Source: Pleomorphomonas sp. (GTDB lineage Bacteria; Pseudomonadota; Alphaproteobacteria; Rhizobiales; Pleomorphomonadaceae). From it: a stretch of DNA of 64,000 bases. The stretch is from assembly GCA_029976075.1 (NCBI GenBank), contig JARKNW010000082.1, forward strand, positions 1 to 64,000. Direction: 5' to 3'. This document shows, piece by piece, positions 7,664 through 16,184 of the stretch; positions within the stretch are counted from its first letter, which is position 1; each line of letters begins with the position of its first letter. The position numbers and the translations under genes are program-made. The notes below the pieces were generated by a model. It was not told the origin of the DNA. It made no database searches and worked only from the letters and a program-made list of their open reading frames with translations.

Positions 7664-8655
7664 CGCCGCTGTCCTGGTCGCGCCTCGTCGAGGAAGCGTT
7701 GCGCCGCCGCAAATCGGAGGGGCTGACGCAGAAGGAGCACGCGGCTTTGGCTGGTGTCAGCCATCCGACGATGGCGGCCTTCGAACGTGGCGAGACCACC
7801 CTGACGCTGGCCAAGGCGATGGACATCCTGCGCGTGGTTGGCCTGGTGGACGAGCCCCGGCCGGAAGACGCACAGACGCGTTTCGTCCGTGAGGCCATGG
7901 AGCGCTGGCAAGCGCTGGTGGCGCCGCTTGCCCCGGATATGCCGGCTCGTTTTTCGAGTGGCTGGTACCGCATCGACTATTGGCTGGAGGGCGATCTCAG
8001 GACGCCCGATCTCGCCGCCTTCGGGCGGCTTCTCGAACAGGCCGTCGTGGCGAAGACCGGCTGGCCGCCATTCTGGATGCCGACCCGCGAGGATCTTCGC
8101 CCGCGCGAGGTGGATGGGCTGATCGAATGCTGGCTGGCGCCGCCGAGCGATGGTTTCGACCGCGCCTTCACCAGTTCCGCACATAGCGATTTCTGGCGAG
8201 CCGCGCCATCGGGCCGGATGGTCCTGATGCGCGGTTATGAGGAAGATGGGGCCGAAACCTTCCCGGCAGGTGCGATCCTCGACACCACCCTGCCGATCTG
8301 GCGGATGGGCGAGGTGCTGTTGCATGCCGAGAAGCTGGCGTCCCTTCTCAAGAAGGATGCGGACAGAGATGTGACGGTGCATTTCCGCGCCCTCTACACC
8401 GGGTTGAGCGGTCGCGTTCTCCGTTCCTGGGCGAACCCGCTGAGCGACCTCGCCATCCAGGGTTACGCCGCACGCAGCGACGAGGCGATGCTGGAGGTGG
8501 AAATTCCGGCTACCGATATCGAGGGGCGGCTCGCCGAGCACCTGCTGCCGCTGATCGCCTCGCTCTATGAGCGCTTCGGTGTGGCCGGCCTGTCGCTCGG
8601 CCGGGTTGAGGCCGAGGTGCAACGGCTGCTCAAAGCCGGGGCGGCACCTGTTTGA
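7642..8655 (+). CDS. Long HTH (XRE-type) partner of the HipA kinase, with a large unassigned C-terminal domain
   Basis: The 337 residues begin with an XRE-type helix-turn-helix (about residues 10-70: GLTQKEHAALAGVSHPTMAA, then ERGETTLTLAKAMDIL). About 265 further residues follow that I cannot place in a named family; they include WPPFWMPTRE, SAHSDFWRA and MVLMRGYEEDG. Classical HipB antitoxins are only 80-110 residues, so this partner is about three times as long. The start overlaps the end of the HipA gene, implying translational coupling. It probably neutralises or regulates HipA, but the extra domain may have its own activity. Confidence 0.7.
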   Translation: MSQTSSIAPLSWSRLVEEALRRRKSEGLTQKEHAALAGVSHPTMAAFERGETTLTLAKAMDILRVVGLVDEPRPEDAQTRFVREAMERWQALVAPLAPDMPARFSSGWYRIDYWLEGDLRTPDLAAFGRLLEQAVVAKTGWPPFWMPTREDLRPREVDGLIECWLAPPSDGFDRAFTSSAHSDFWRAAPSGRMVLMRGYEEDGAETFPAGAILDTTLPIWRMGEVLLHAEKLASLLKKDADRDVTVHFRALYTGLSGRVLRSWANPLSDLAIQGYAARSDEAMLEVEIPATDIEGRLAEHLLPLIASLYERFGVAGLSLGRVEAEVQRLLKAGAAPV

Positions 8656-8786
8656 ATTGCAGCATCGTCCATATCCTCCCCTCTACCTGTCACTACTCAT
8701 CGACAGGCGTCCTGCGGTATGGTGAGGATAACGATCATGGAGGTCGCCGCGAGAAGCGGACACCAGACTTAGGGAGTTGAAAGCAG

Positions 8787-10382
8787 ATGACGCAGCAGGC
8801 CATGGCCGCGGCGATCGCCGAGGGGCGCACATCGCTGGGTATTGAGCTCGGGTCCACCAACATCAAGGCCTGTCTGATCGGGCCGGATCACGAGGTGCTC
8901 GCCACCGGCACGCACGGCTGGGAGAACCAGTTCGTCGACCGCCTGTGGACCTATTCGGAAGAGGCGATCTGGGCGGGCCTGCAGGCGTCGTTCGCGGCCC
9001 TCAGCGCCGACGTGAAGAAGCGCTACGGCGTCGAGCTCACCAAGGTGGGCGCGCTGGGCTTCTCGGCGATGATGCACGGCTATCTCGCCTTCGACGCCGC
9101 CGGCAAGCTCCTGGTACCGTTCCGCACCTGGCGCAACACCAACACCGAGCGCGCCGCCGCCGAGCTGACCAAGACGCTGGGCTTCAACTTCCCGCTCCGC
9201 TGGTCGGCCAGCCATCTCTATCAGGCTGTGATCGACAACGAGCCGCACGTCGGCAACGTCGCCTTCATCACCACGCTCTCCGGTTTCGTCCACTGGCGCC
9301 TGACCGGCAAGAAGGTGATCGGCGTCGGCGATGCCTCGGGCATGTTCCCGATCGACGCCGCCACCCACGACTACGACGCGCCGATGATGAAGCGCTTCGG
9401 CGAGATGGTGAAGGCCCACAAGCCGGGCCTGAATGCGCCCGCGCTGTTCCCGAAGGTGCTGGTGGCCGGCGAGGACGCCGGAACGCTGACCGCCGAGGGC
9501 GCCAAGCTGCTCGACCCCACTGGCAAGCTCACTGTCGGCATTCCGGTCTGCCCGCCGGAAGGCGACGCCGGCACCGGCATGGTGGCGACCAACGCCGTGG
9601 CGCCGCGCACCGGCAACATCAGCGCCGGCACCTCGATCTTCGCCATGGTGGTGCTGGAAAAGCCGCTGACCACCGTGCATGAGGAACTCGACATCGTCAC
9701 CACGCCGGGCGGCGATCTCGTCGCCATGGTCCACTGCAACAACGGCGCCAGCGAGCTCGGCACCTGGGCCGGCGTGTTCACCGAATTCGCCAAGGCGATC
9801 GGCGCCAAGTCGGACGCCAACGCGGTGTTCGGCGCGCTGTTCTCGGCCGCCCTCGAGGGCGAGGCTGATGGCGGCGGACTGCTCGCCTACAACTATCTCG
9901 CCGGCGAGCCGATTACCGGTCTCACCGAGGGGCGCCCGCTGGTGGTGCGCACCCCCGGCAGCCGCCTCAACCTCGGCAACTTCATGCGCACCCAGCTCTA
10001 TGCCGCCTTCGGCACGCTGAGCCTCGGCATGAAGGTGCTCACCGACGAGGGCGTGAAGCTCGACAGCATGTTCGCCCACGGCGGCATGTTCAAGACGGCC
10101 GGCGTCGCCCAGCGCCTGCTCGCCGCCGCCATCGGCGCGCCGGTGACGGTGGGCGATACGGCGAGCGAAGGTGGTGCCTGGGGCATCGCCGTGCTGGCCG
10201 AGTATCTCCGCTCCGGCAAGGGCAAGAACCTCGGCGTCTACCTCAACGAGCGGGTGTTCGCTGGCGCCAAGCTGGACGTCGCCAAGCCCGATGCGGCGGA
10301 TGTGAAGGGCTACGGCGCCTGGCTGAAGCAGTATGAAGCGGGATTGGCCATCCAGAAAGCCGCCGTGGAAGCCATCAGCTGA
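8787..10382 (+). CDS. FGGY-family carbohydrate kinase
   Basis: The 531 residues have the two ASKHA ATPase domains of FGGY kinases: the N-terminal phosphate loop GIELGSTNIKACLIG near residues 17-31, the substrate-side segment GFSAMMHGYLAFD, and a C-terminal domain with the glycine-rich MFAHGGMFKTAGVAQRLLAAA near residues 425-446. Such kinases phosphorylate ketoses made by sugar isomerases. The sequence resembles the subgroup often found beside FucI/AraA-type isomerases, which matches the isomerase at 441-1853. Ribulose, xylulose or fuculose are all possible substrates. A strong terminator follows the gene. Confidence 0.82.
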   Translation: MTQQAMAAAIAEGRTSLGIELGSTNIKACLIGPDHEVLATGTHGWENQFVDRLWTYSEEAIWAGLQASFAALSADVKKRYGVELTKVGALGFSAMMHGYLAFDAAGKLLVPFRTWRNTNTERAAAELTKTLGFNFPLRWSASHLYQAVIDNEPHVGNVAFITTLSGFVHWRLTGKKVIGVGDASGMFPIDAATHDYDAPMMKRFGEMVKAHKPGLNAPALFPKVLVAGEDAGTLTAEGAKLLDPTGKLTVGIPVCPPEGDAGTGMVATNAVAPRTGNISAGTSIFAMVVLEKPLTTVHEELDIVTTPGGDLVAMVHCNNGASELGTWAGVFTEFAKAIGAKSDANAVFGALFSAALEGEADGGGLLAYNYLAGEPITGLTEGRPLVVRTPGSRLNLGNFMRTQLYAAFGTLSLGMKVLTDEGVKLDSMFAHGGMFKTAGVAQRLLAAAIGAPVTVGDTASEGGAWGIAVLAEYLRSGKGKNLGVYLNERVFAGAKLDVAKPDAADVKGYGAWLKQYEAGLAIQKAAVEAIS

Positions 10383-10405
10383 TCATTCGGAAAACATGAC
10401 AACAG

Positions 10406-10444
10406 CATCCCCGGTGGCGAACGTCACCGGGGATGTTTTGTTTT
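10406..10444 (+). terminator. Rho-independent terminator of the FGGY kinase gene
   Basis: A perfect 11-bp stem CATCCCCGGTG/CACCGGGGATG closes a 7-base loop and is followed by TTTTGTTTTG, 25 bases after the kinase stop codon. Confidence 0.9.
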
Positions 10445-10451
10445 GAAGATC

Positions 10452-10627
10452 GATATCGGCGTCGTGCCCCGTTCTGCCCGAGGTCCTCGCTTTCGCAAGG
10501 ATGACAGCTTGATAGTGACGTCGGAACGTCGCACGAGGCGCTACCCTTTTGTTCCCTATATATAAATCTGTCATCCTTGCGAAGGCGCAGGACCTCAGGA
10601 CGAGAAGGTGCCGCGGCTCCTATCGGT
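10452..10627. repeat. Repeat family B, copy 1 (paired inverted arms, REPIN-like)
   Basis: The left arm reads GAGGTCC-stem-AGGATGACAG (about 10490-10505) and the right arm is its inverse, beginning CTGTCATCC at 10568. Each arm can fold on itself, and the two arms pair with each other. The spacer includes TATATATAAA just before the right arm. The outer edge is GATATC. It lies between two convergent genes, kinase and SDR. Confidence 0.75.
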
Positions 10628-10636
10628 CGCCCTTCC

Positions 10637-11386
10637 TCACTTCACCGCAGCAGTCCCGCCATCCGCATAGAGCGCCGATCCCGTGACGAAGCTCGATTGC
10701 GGGCCGGCGAGGAACAGGGCGGCTTGGGCGATTTCCTTGGGCTCGGCGATGCGCTTCATGGCGTGGAGGCCGGCGGCCCAGTCCTTCTGGGCCTGGTCGC
10801 CGGCCATGCCGGTGTCGGTGCCGCCGGGGAGCAGCGCGTTGGCGCGGATGCCGCGCGCGCCGTAGTCGGCGGTGATACCCTTCACGAGGCCCATCAGTCC
10901 GGCCTTGGACGCGCCATAGGCGGCCATGCCCGGCAAGCCGACGCTGGTGCCGACGAAGCTCGAGGTGAAGACGAGTGAACCGCCGCCGCGCGCGAGCATG
11001 GCCGGGATCTGGACGCGGCTGCCGAGGAAGGCGGAGGTGAGGTTGGTGGTGAGCGTCGCCTGCCATTCTGCGGGCGTGAGCTCGGCCAGCGGCTTGACGG
11101 CGCCCACCGTGCCGGCGTTGTTGAAGGCGATGTCGAGGCCGCCGAAGGCGCTCACCGCCTCGGTCACCAGCGCCTCGTGGCAGGTGGGGTCGCCGACGTC
11201 GCCGACGATGAGGCTCACCTTGCCGCCCTTGGCCTTGATGCCATCGGCCACGGCCTCCAGCGCTTCCGACCCACGCGCATTGAGCACGACCGCCGCACCC
11301 TCGGCCGCGAACAGGAAGGCCGCCGCGCGGCCGATGCCCGACGACGCGCCGGTGATGATCGCCACCTTGTTGTCCAGAATTCCCAT
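10637..11386 (-). CDS. Short-chain dehydrogenase/reductase (SDR)
   Basis: The 249-residue classical SDR has the cofactor motif TGASSGIG (residues 12-19), NNAG near residue 88, an active-site serine in FTSSFVG, and the Y-x-x-x-K pair in AAYGASKAG. It ends with the family's SALYADGGTAAVK. It is an NAD(P)-dependent oxidoreductase of unknown substrate. The ATG at 11386 was chosen because the cofactor fold begins directly after it (MGILDNKVAIITG). A family C repeat occupies its leader. Confidence 0.85.
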   Translation of the reverse strand: MGILDNKVAIITGASSGIGRAAAFLFAAEGAAVVLNARGSEALEAVADGIKAKGGKVSLIVGDVGDPTCHEALVTEAVSAFGGLDIAFNNAGTVGAVKPLAELTPAEWQATLTTNLTSAFLGSRVQIPAMLARGGGSLVFTSSFVGTSVGLPGMAAYGASKAGLMGLVKGITADYGARGIRANALLPGGTDTGMAGDQAQKDWAAGLHAMKRIAEPKEIAQAALFLAGPQSSFVTGSALYADGGTAAVK

Positions 11387-11410
11387 GTCGATCTGTCCCT
11401 TTGTTTCCAC

Positions 11411-11455
11411 GCAACTCCGGACGCAAAACCGGTTCTCCCTTTTGCTGGAGTTGCT
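11411..11455. repeat. Repeat family C, copy 1
   Basis: The core AAAACCGGTTCTCCCTTTTG is flanked by the inverted GCAACTCC/GGAGTTGC. It is a short palindromic element of the type dispersed in rhizobial genomes, placed here in the SDR 5' leader. Confidence 0.55.
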
Positions 11456-11541
11456 CTTGTTGGGGAGGATCGACATAGGAAACGGTGACTGCAGGCAGAC
11501 ACCCGATTCTCGCAAGGCGCGGATACCACAGCCGAAAACGG

Positions 11542-13050
11542 CTAGAACTTTCCCGCCCTGAACACGTCCGCCAGCCGCCGCGTGCCGATGTCCGCCTCCT
11601 CAACGGAGAGGCCGGAAAAGCCCAGGAGCAGCCGCGTGGTGTCGGTGATGGCGACGTTCATGCGCGACAGCGGCATCACCACGACGCCCCTTTCGAGCGC
11701 CGCTTTGGAGACGGCCATGTCGTTGCCCCAGGTGCCGGTACTCCTGGCCGTGAGGTTGATGCCCTGGTCGGGAAGCATCACCGCGAGATGCTCGCTGAGG
11801 CGGTCGGTGACGAGGCCGGCGAGGAGGTCGCGCGAGGCGCGCAGCCGCTCCCGGAGGCGCCTGAGGTGGGCCGGAAAATAGCCCTCGTTGAGAAAGTCGG
11901 CGACGACGCGCTGCTGGAAGGTGGGTGGGCAGCGGTCGAGCATCGGGCGGATGGCGGCGAACACCGGTACCAGGTCGGGCGGCACCACCAGATAACCGAG
12001 GCGCAGGCTGGGCAGCAGCGCCTTGCTGAAGGTGCCGGTGTAGAGCACGCGGTTCGCCTGATCGAGCCCCTGCAGTGAGGCGATCGGGTGCCCGTCATAG
12101 CGGAACTCGCTGTCGTAATCGTCCTCGACGATCCAGGAGCCGTGCTCGCGGGCGTAGGCGAGGAGTTCCAGCCGCCGGGGCAGCGACAGCACCGCCCCCA
12201 CCGGATACTGGTTGGACGGCGTCACGTAGAACAGGGCTGGCGGCTCGAAGTCCTCGGCCTGAAGCGGCGCCGTCATGATGCCTTCGTGGTCGACCGGCAG
12301 GCCGACGATGCAGGCGCCGTTGAAGGCCAGGCACTGCCGGGCCGGCGGGTAGCAGGGATCTTCCACCACCACCCGGTCGCCGGGCGAAGCTAGCACGCGG
12401 AAGGCAAGGTCGAGCGCCTGCTGGGTGCCGGCGGTGATGAACACCTGCTCGGGTGTGCAGCGCACGCCGCGCGACACCGCGAGGTGGGCGACGATGGCGA
12501 CACGCAAGGCAGCCTCGCCCTGAATGTCGCCATAGCCCTCGAAGGCATAGTTGATGTGCCGGCCGGCCAGACGGCCGAGCACGCCGACCGTCCGCTCGTC
12601 ATGGGCCATGCGGCCGGTGACGAAGGGCAGCATCTTCTGCGAGGCGAGGCTCGGCCCGGAGGTGAGCACCCGCCGCGCCTGCGTGGAAATGTCGCGACGG
12701 GCATCGTCGGTCGCCGGCTCCCGGCGTTCGCCGGTCTTTGCGGGGCGGTCGGGCACGCCGGAGGCGATGTAGGTGCCCGAGCCGTGGCGGGCCAGCGCAT
12801 AGCCCTCGGCGATCAGGATGTCATAGGCCTCCGCCACCGTGCCGCGCGACAGGCGCCATTCCTCGGCCGCGAGGCGGGTGGAGGGCAGCCGCTCGCCGGC
12901 ATCGAGCCGGCCGTCGGCGATCGCCTCGCGCAGCGCCAGATAGAGCTGGCGGGCGAGCGAGGCGGGAGATGACGGATCGACGTGCGGGCGGAAGCTGGCG
13001 GACGGCCCCTCGCGCCTTCTTCGCAAACTGGTCTCGGCCAAGTGGCTCAC
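11542..13050 (-). CDS. MocR/PdxR-family regulator (GntR HTH fused to an aminotransferase fold)
   Basis: Of 502 residues, an N-terminal GntR winged helix (about residues 30-95: ERLPSTRLAAEEWRLSRGTV) is followed by a fold-type I aminotransferase domain (about 140-490). The PLP-binding region is recognisable in YTGTFSKALLPSLRLGYLV, with the Schiff-base lysine in FSKAL, and DDYDSEFRY carries the aspartate that contacts the pyridine nitrogen. MocR proteins use PLP as an effector. It is divergent from the C39-like and ddl genes across an 83-base gap, so regulation of that side is plausible. Confidence 0.88.
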   Translation of the reverse strand: MSHLAETSLRRRREGPSASFRPHVDPSSPASLARQLYLALREAIADGRLDAGERLPSTRLAAEEWRLSRGTVAEAYDILIAEGYALARHGSGTYIASGVPDRPAKTGERREPATDDARRDISTQARRVLTSGPSLASQKMLPFVTGRMAHDERTVGVLGRLAGRHINYAFEGYGDIQGEAALRVAIVAHLAVSRGVRCTPEQVFITAGTQQALDLAFRVLASPGDRVVVEDPCYPPARQCLAFNGACIVGLPVDHEGIMTAPLQAEDFEPPALFYVTPSNQYPVGAVLSLPRRLELLAYAREHGSWIVEDDYDSEFRYDGHPIASLQGLDQANRVLYTGTFSKALLPSLRLGYLVVPPDLVPVFAAIRPMLDRCPPTFQQRVVADFLNEGYFPAHLRRLRERLRASRDLLAGLVTDRLSEHLAVMLPDQGINLTARSTGTWGNDMAVSKAALERGVVVMPLSRMNVAITDTTRLLLGFSGLSVEEADIGTRRLADVFRAGKF

Positions 13051-13133
13051 CCCGCGCGTCGATAGTGGCTCTTTTAATCGCGCCGAGAATGCGTTTTTGT
13101 CGGGCCACTTTCAAGCGAGATGTGAATCACCCG

Positions 13134-13754
13134 ATGGATATGCCAGTCAGCGCCGTGCCTTACTTCAGCCAATGGGAAACACCGGAGCTGACGCTCGACG
13201 TCGTCGCCGAGGGCGAGGCGGCCCTGCTCCGAGACCCGCTGTGGGCGCAGTCCGGCGCCGAGACGGTGGAGGAATATGCGCGCTGGGCGGGGAACGTCTG
13301 CGGCATGGCTTGCCTCAAGATGATCCTCGCCTCGCGCGGCGCGGTGCATCCCATCCTGGAACTGGCCCGCGCCGCCACCGACTTTGGCGGCTATGTCGTC
13401 AGCGCCGACGGGGCGAGCATCAAGGGGCTGATCTACGCGCCCTTCGTCCGCATGGTCGGCGAGCGCTTCGGGCTGAAGGCCGAGGTGGTCACCGGCATCG
13501 ACACGGCGCAACTGCCGGTGCTGCTCAGCCGCTTTCCCTTCTTCATGGCGTCGGTGCATCACTCCATCCGCTGGCCGGACCGCCAGCCGCCGTCCAAGGG
13601 CGGGCATCTGGTGCTGGTGACGGCGGCGACGCCCGACGCCATCCGCTTCCACAACCCCTCCGGCCACCAGCGCGACACCCAGGCCGACGTGGTGCTGCCG
13701 CTTGCCGATTTCGACCGTTTCTTCGCCAACCGCGGCATCGCGGTGGGCGCCTGA
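13134..13754 (+). CDS. C39-family peptidase-like protein
   Basis: The 206-residue cytosolic protein shows the papain-like C39 pattern: the cysteine segment NVCGMACLKMIL near residues 58-70, where a catalytic Cys precedes a helix, and the histidine segment GGHLVLVTAATPDAIRFHNP near residues 157-178. C39 peptidases cleave double-glycine leaders or act as stand-alone proteases. No transporter domain is attached. It is 26 bases upstream of ddl and probably cotranscribed, which hints at a cell-wall or peptide-related role. Confidence 0.65.
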   Translation: MDMPVSAVPYFSQWETPELTLDVVAEGEAALLRDPLWAQSGAETVEEYARWAGNVCGMACLKMILASRGAVHPILELARAATDFGGYVVSADGASIKGLIYAPFVRMVGERFGLKAEVVTGIDTAQLPVLLSRFPFFMASVHHSIRWPDRQPPSKGGHLVLVTAATPDAIRFHNPSGHQRDTQADVVLPLADFDRFFANRGIAVGA

Positions 13755-13780
13755 CCTTACCTCCCAGCCTTGAGATCCCC

Positions 13781-14854
13781 ATGACAACCGCAAGCAAACT
13801 CCGCATCGCCGTGCTGTTCGGCGGCCGATCCTCCGAGCACGACGTGTCCGTGATGTCGGGCACCAACGTCATGGCGGCGCTGTCGCCGGACAAATACGAG
13901 GCGGTGCCGATCTTCATCACCCACGACGGCCGCTGGTTCGAGAGCCGCTTCGACGGCAAGGCGCTGACCAAGCCGGAAAGCGGCACCGAGCTGGCGCTGG
14001 TGCCCGGCGGGCGCGGGCGGATGCTGGCGATCGGCGCGGATGGTCGCATCACCGAAGCCGGGAAGATCGACGCGCTGTTCCCGGTGCTGCACGGCCTCTA
14101 CGGCGAGGATGGTTCCGTGCAGGGCCTTGCCGAAGTGGCGCGCGTGCCGCTCATTGGCTGCGGCATCCTCGGCTCGGCCACGGCGCTCGACAAGGTGATC
14201 ACCAAGCGCCTCTTGAGGGCCGCCGGCATTCCCGTCGCCCGCGAGGCGGTGCTGCATGCCGGCGAGGCCGCCGATTTCGCGGCGCTGGAGCGCGAGCTGG
14301 GACTGCCGCTGTTCATCAAGCCGGCGCGGCAGGGCTCGTCGGTCGGCGTGCGCAAGGTGTCGGGCAGCCAGGAGTTCAAGCCGGCGCTGGACGAGGCCTT
14401 CAGCTATGACGACAGCCTGCTGGCCGAGGAGTTCATCAAGGGGCGCGAGATCGAGTTCAGCGTGCTGGAGAACGAGGCGGGCGGCCTCTTCGTTTCCCAC
14501 CCTGGCGAGATCGTGCCGGCCGAGAGCCACGGCTTCTACAGCTACGACGCCAAGTACATCGACGCCGCCGGCGCCGCGCTGAAGGTGCCGGCCGAGCTGC
14601 CGCCCGAACTGGAAGCGGCCATGCAGGAAACGGCCGGCCGGGCTTTCCGGGCGCTCGGCTGCGACGGCATGGCCCGCGTCGACTTCTTCCTGATGGCCGA
14701 CGGCCGTTTCCTGGTCAACGAGGTGAACACCATCCCCGGCTTCACCAACATCAGCATGTACCCGAAGGCGATGGGTGCCAGCGGCGTCGGCTATGCCGAA
14801 CTCATCGACCGGCTGATCGCCCACGGCCTCAAGCGGGCCGGCGTGGCGGGCTGA
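13781..14854 (+). CDS. ddl: D-alanine--D-alanine ligase
   Basis: The 357-residue ATP-grasp enzyme joins two D-alanines for peptidoglycan. It has the N-terminal VLFGGRSSEHDVSVMSG (about residues 10-26), the central ATP-grasp lysine and loop KPARQGSSVGV near residue 180, and the metal-binding end FLVNEVNTIPGFTNISMYP. Length and sequence resemble the longer DdlA type. The gene is not in a mur/fts cell-division cluster, so this may be a second ligase. The start ATG directly precedes the conserved beta strand. Confidence 0.92.
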   Translation: MTTASKLRIAVLFGGRSSEHDVSVMSGTNVMAALSPDKYEAVPIFITHDGRWFESRFDGKALTKPESGTELALVPGGRGRMLAIGADGRITEAGKIDALFPVLHGLYGEDGSVQGLAEVARVPLIGCGILGSATALDKVITKRLLRAAGIPVAREAVLHAGEAADFAALERELGLPLFIKPARQGSSVGVRKVSGSQEFKPALDEAFSYDDSLLAEEFIKGREIEFSVLENEAGGLFVSHPGEIVPAESHGFYSYDAKYIDAAGAALKVPAELPPELEAAMQETAGRAFRALGCDGMARVDFFLMADGRFLVNEVNTIPGFTNISMYPKAMGASGVGYAELIDRLIAHGLKRAGVAG

Positions 14855-14870
14855 GGAGCCTGATGGGAGC

Positions 14871-14945
14871 GTTGCGCCCTGTTTTGCCCGAGGTCCTGCG
14901 CGCAGGCCCAGGACCTCAGGAAGGTGGAGCGAGCGGCTGATATCC
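14871..14945. repeat. Repeat family B, shortened copy 2
   Basis: The two arm ends CCCGAGGTCCTG and CCAGGACCTCAGG sit almost back to back, without the AGGATGACA segments and TATATAA spacer of full copies. An internal deletion of the paired-arm element is the simplest explanation. The edge GGCTGATATC is retained. Confidence 0.6.
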
Positions 14946-15037
14946 GGGCGGCACTGACAAGGGGCGTAGGCGTGGCGGTTCCCTTTGCGGCGGTCACGGC
15001 GTAAGCAAGGCTGTGGCAACGGCGGGACGGCTTGAGG

Positions 15038-15469
15038 ATGGCGGAGAAGGACCCCACGGCGGAGGCGCTGGCGCTTGGCGAGGAGCTTCGCCGGGTGGTG
15101 GGCGCCTTCGTGCGCAGCATCCGCCGAGAGGCCGACACGCCGACCAGCTCGCAATCGGAGACGCTGGGGCTTCTCGACCGCCAGGGGGCGATGAGCGTTG
15201 CCAGCCTCGCCGCCGAGCGCAAGGTGAAGCACCAGAGCATGCGCCTGGTGGTGGAGCAGTTGGAGGCCGGCGGCCTCGTCACCCGGCTACCCAACCCGCA
15301 AGATGGCCGCAGCCAGCTGATCGCGCTGAGCGACGAGGGGCGGGCGGCGCTCGCCCGATCGCGCGCGGCGCGGCAGCGTGAGATCGCCAGCCTGATCGAC
15401 GAGCGGCTCAGCGATGACGACCGTCAAGTGCTACGCGCTGCCATCGAGATCATCGGGAAGATTAGCTAA
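15038..15469 (+). CDS. MarR-family transcriptional regulator
   Basis: The 143 residues form a winged helix: VASLAAERKVKHQSMRLVVEQLE is the recognition region and the wing is LVTRLPNPQDGRSQLIALSDEG, the family signature. MarR proteins are dimeric repressors released by small aromatic or oxidant ligands. Its stop codon overlaps that of the convergent SnoaL-like gene, and a perfect 9-bp inverted repeat in that gene's promoter (15895-15913) is the likely operator. The ATG at 15038 was used; a TTG at 15032 is an alternative. Confidence 0.85.
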   Translation: MAEKDPTAEALALGEELRRVVGAFVRSIRREADTPTSSQSETLGLLDRQGAMSVASLAAERKVKHQSMRLVVEQLEAGGLVTRLPNPQDGRSQLIALSDEGRAALARSRAARQREIASLIDERLSDDDRQVLRAAIEIIGKIS

Positions 15470-15876
15470 GCCTTCAACGCGGCGAGCACGGCTGGCAGCG
15501 TGTTGAGGCCCCAATGCTCGCGATAGCGGCCGTCCTCGACGCGGACGATGTCGATGACCTCGATGGCGATGTCCTTGCCCGTCGCCGCAACGCCTAGCAA
15601 CTCGCCGGTGTGACGGCCGCTGATGGTCTTGCGGGTGGTCACCTTGTCCCCCTCGGCGATCTGGTCGTGGATCGTCACTGCCAGGCCCGAGATGGCCGGC
15701 CGGAGCATGGTTTCGAAGGTCGCCCACATGCTCTCTGGCCCGTTCGGCCGGCCGGGCGGCGCGGCGTGGTTGACGAAGTCCGGCGCCATCAGGGCGCGAA
15801 AGGATTCGAGGTTGCCGTTCTGGATGACCTCGATGTTGAAGCGGCGGACAATGGCTTTGGGGTCGGCGGCGGGCAT
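15466..15876 (-). CDS. SnoaL-like ester cyclase/NTF2-fold protein
   Basis: The 136-residue protein has the SnoaL-like pattern (FNIEVIQNGNLESF, APDFVNHAAPPGRPNG, ISGRHTGELLGVAATGKDI). Members are cyclases, isomerases or ligand binders with a cone-shaped NTF2 fold. AAGGAAG lies upstream of the ATG at 15876. The gene converges on the MarR gene with a 4-base overlap. The presumed MarR operator lies about 20 bases upstream, so it is probably the target of that regulator. Confidence 0.8.
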   Translation of the reverse strand: MPAADPKAIVRRFNIEVIQNGNLESFRALMAPDFVNHAAPPGRPNGPESMWATFETMLRPAISGLAVTIHDQIAEGDKVTTRKTISGRHTGELLGVAATGKDIAIEVIDIVRVEDGRYREHWGLNTLPAVLAALKA

Positions 15877-15894
15877 GGTGACTTCCTTGGCATC

Positions 15895-15913
15895 TATACA
15901 GTTAAACTGTATA
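15895..15913. promoter_or_regulatory. Palindromic operator, probable MarR site
   Basis: TATACAGTT and AACTGTATA form a perfect 9-bp inverted repeat around a single A, in the promoter region of the SnoaL-like gene. Size and symmetry fit a MarR dimer. Confidence 0.65.
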
Positions 15914-15960
15914 TATGCGCGCCCTGAGGAAACGGCAAGCCTGCGATGGAGAGCGTAATG

Positions 15961-16162
15961 GCGCCTGACATCGGGCATTTCGCCCTTTCCGGCCTGAGGT
16001 CCCCGCCTGCGCGGGATGACAGCCTGATGGAGTGGGGCGCACGACCTGCGAGCCTCGCGAGCCCTTACGCGCCGCTATCCATTGTTTCAACTATATAATT
16101 CCCCTGTCATCCCGCGCAGGCGGGGACCTCGGAAATGTAGGTGAGGGGCTGATATCAGGCGC
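15961..16162. repeat. Repeat family B, copy 3 (best-preserved ends)
   Basis: The outer ends GCGCCTGACATC and GATATCAGGCGC are inverted repeats with one mismatch in 12. The arms carry CCCCGCCTGCGCGGG stems. The spacer has TATATAA just before the right arm (CCCTGTCATCC). The element and the operator fill most of the 308-base gap between the SnoaL-like and carboxypeptidase genes. Confidence 0.8.
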
Positions 16163-16184
16163 TCACGGCGCCGCCGCAGCCCGT

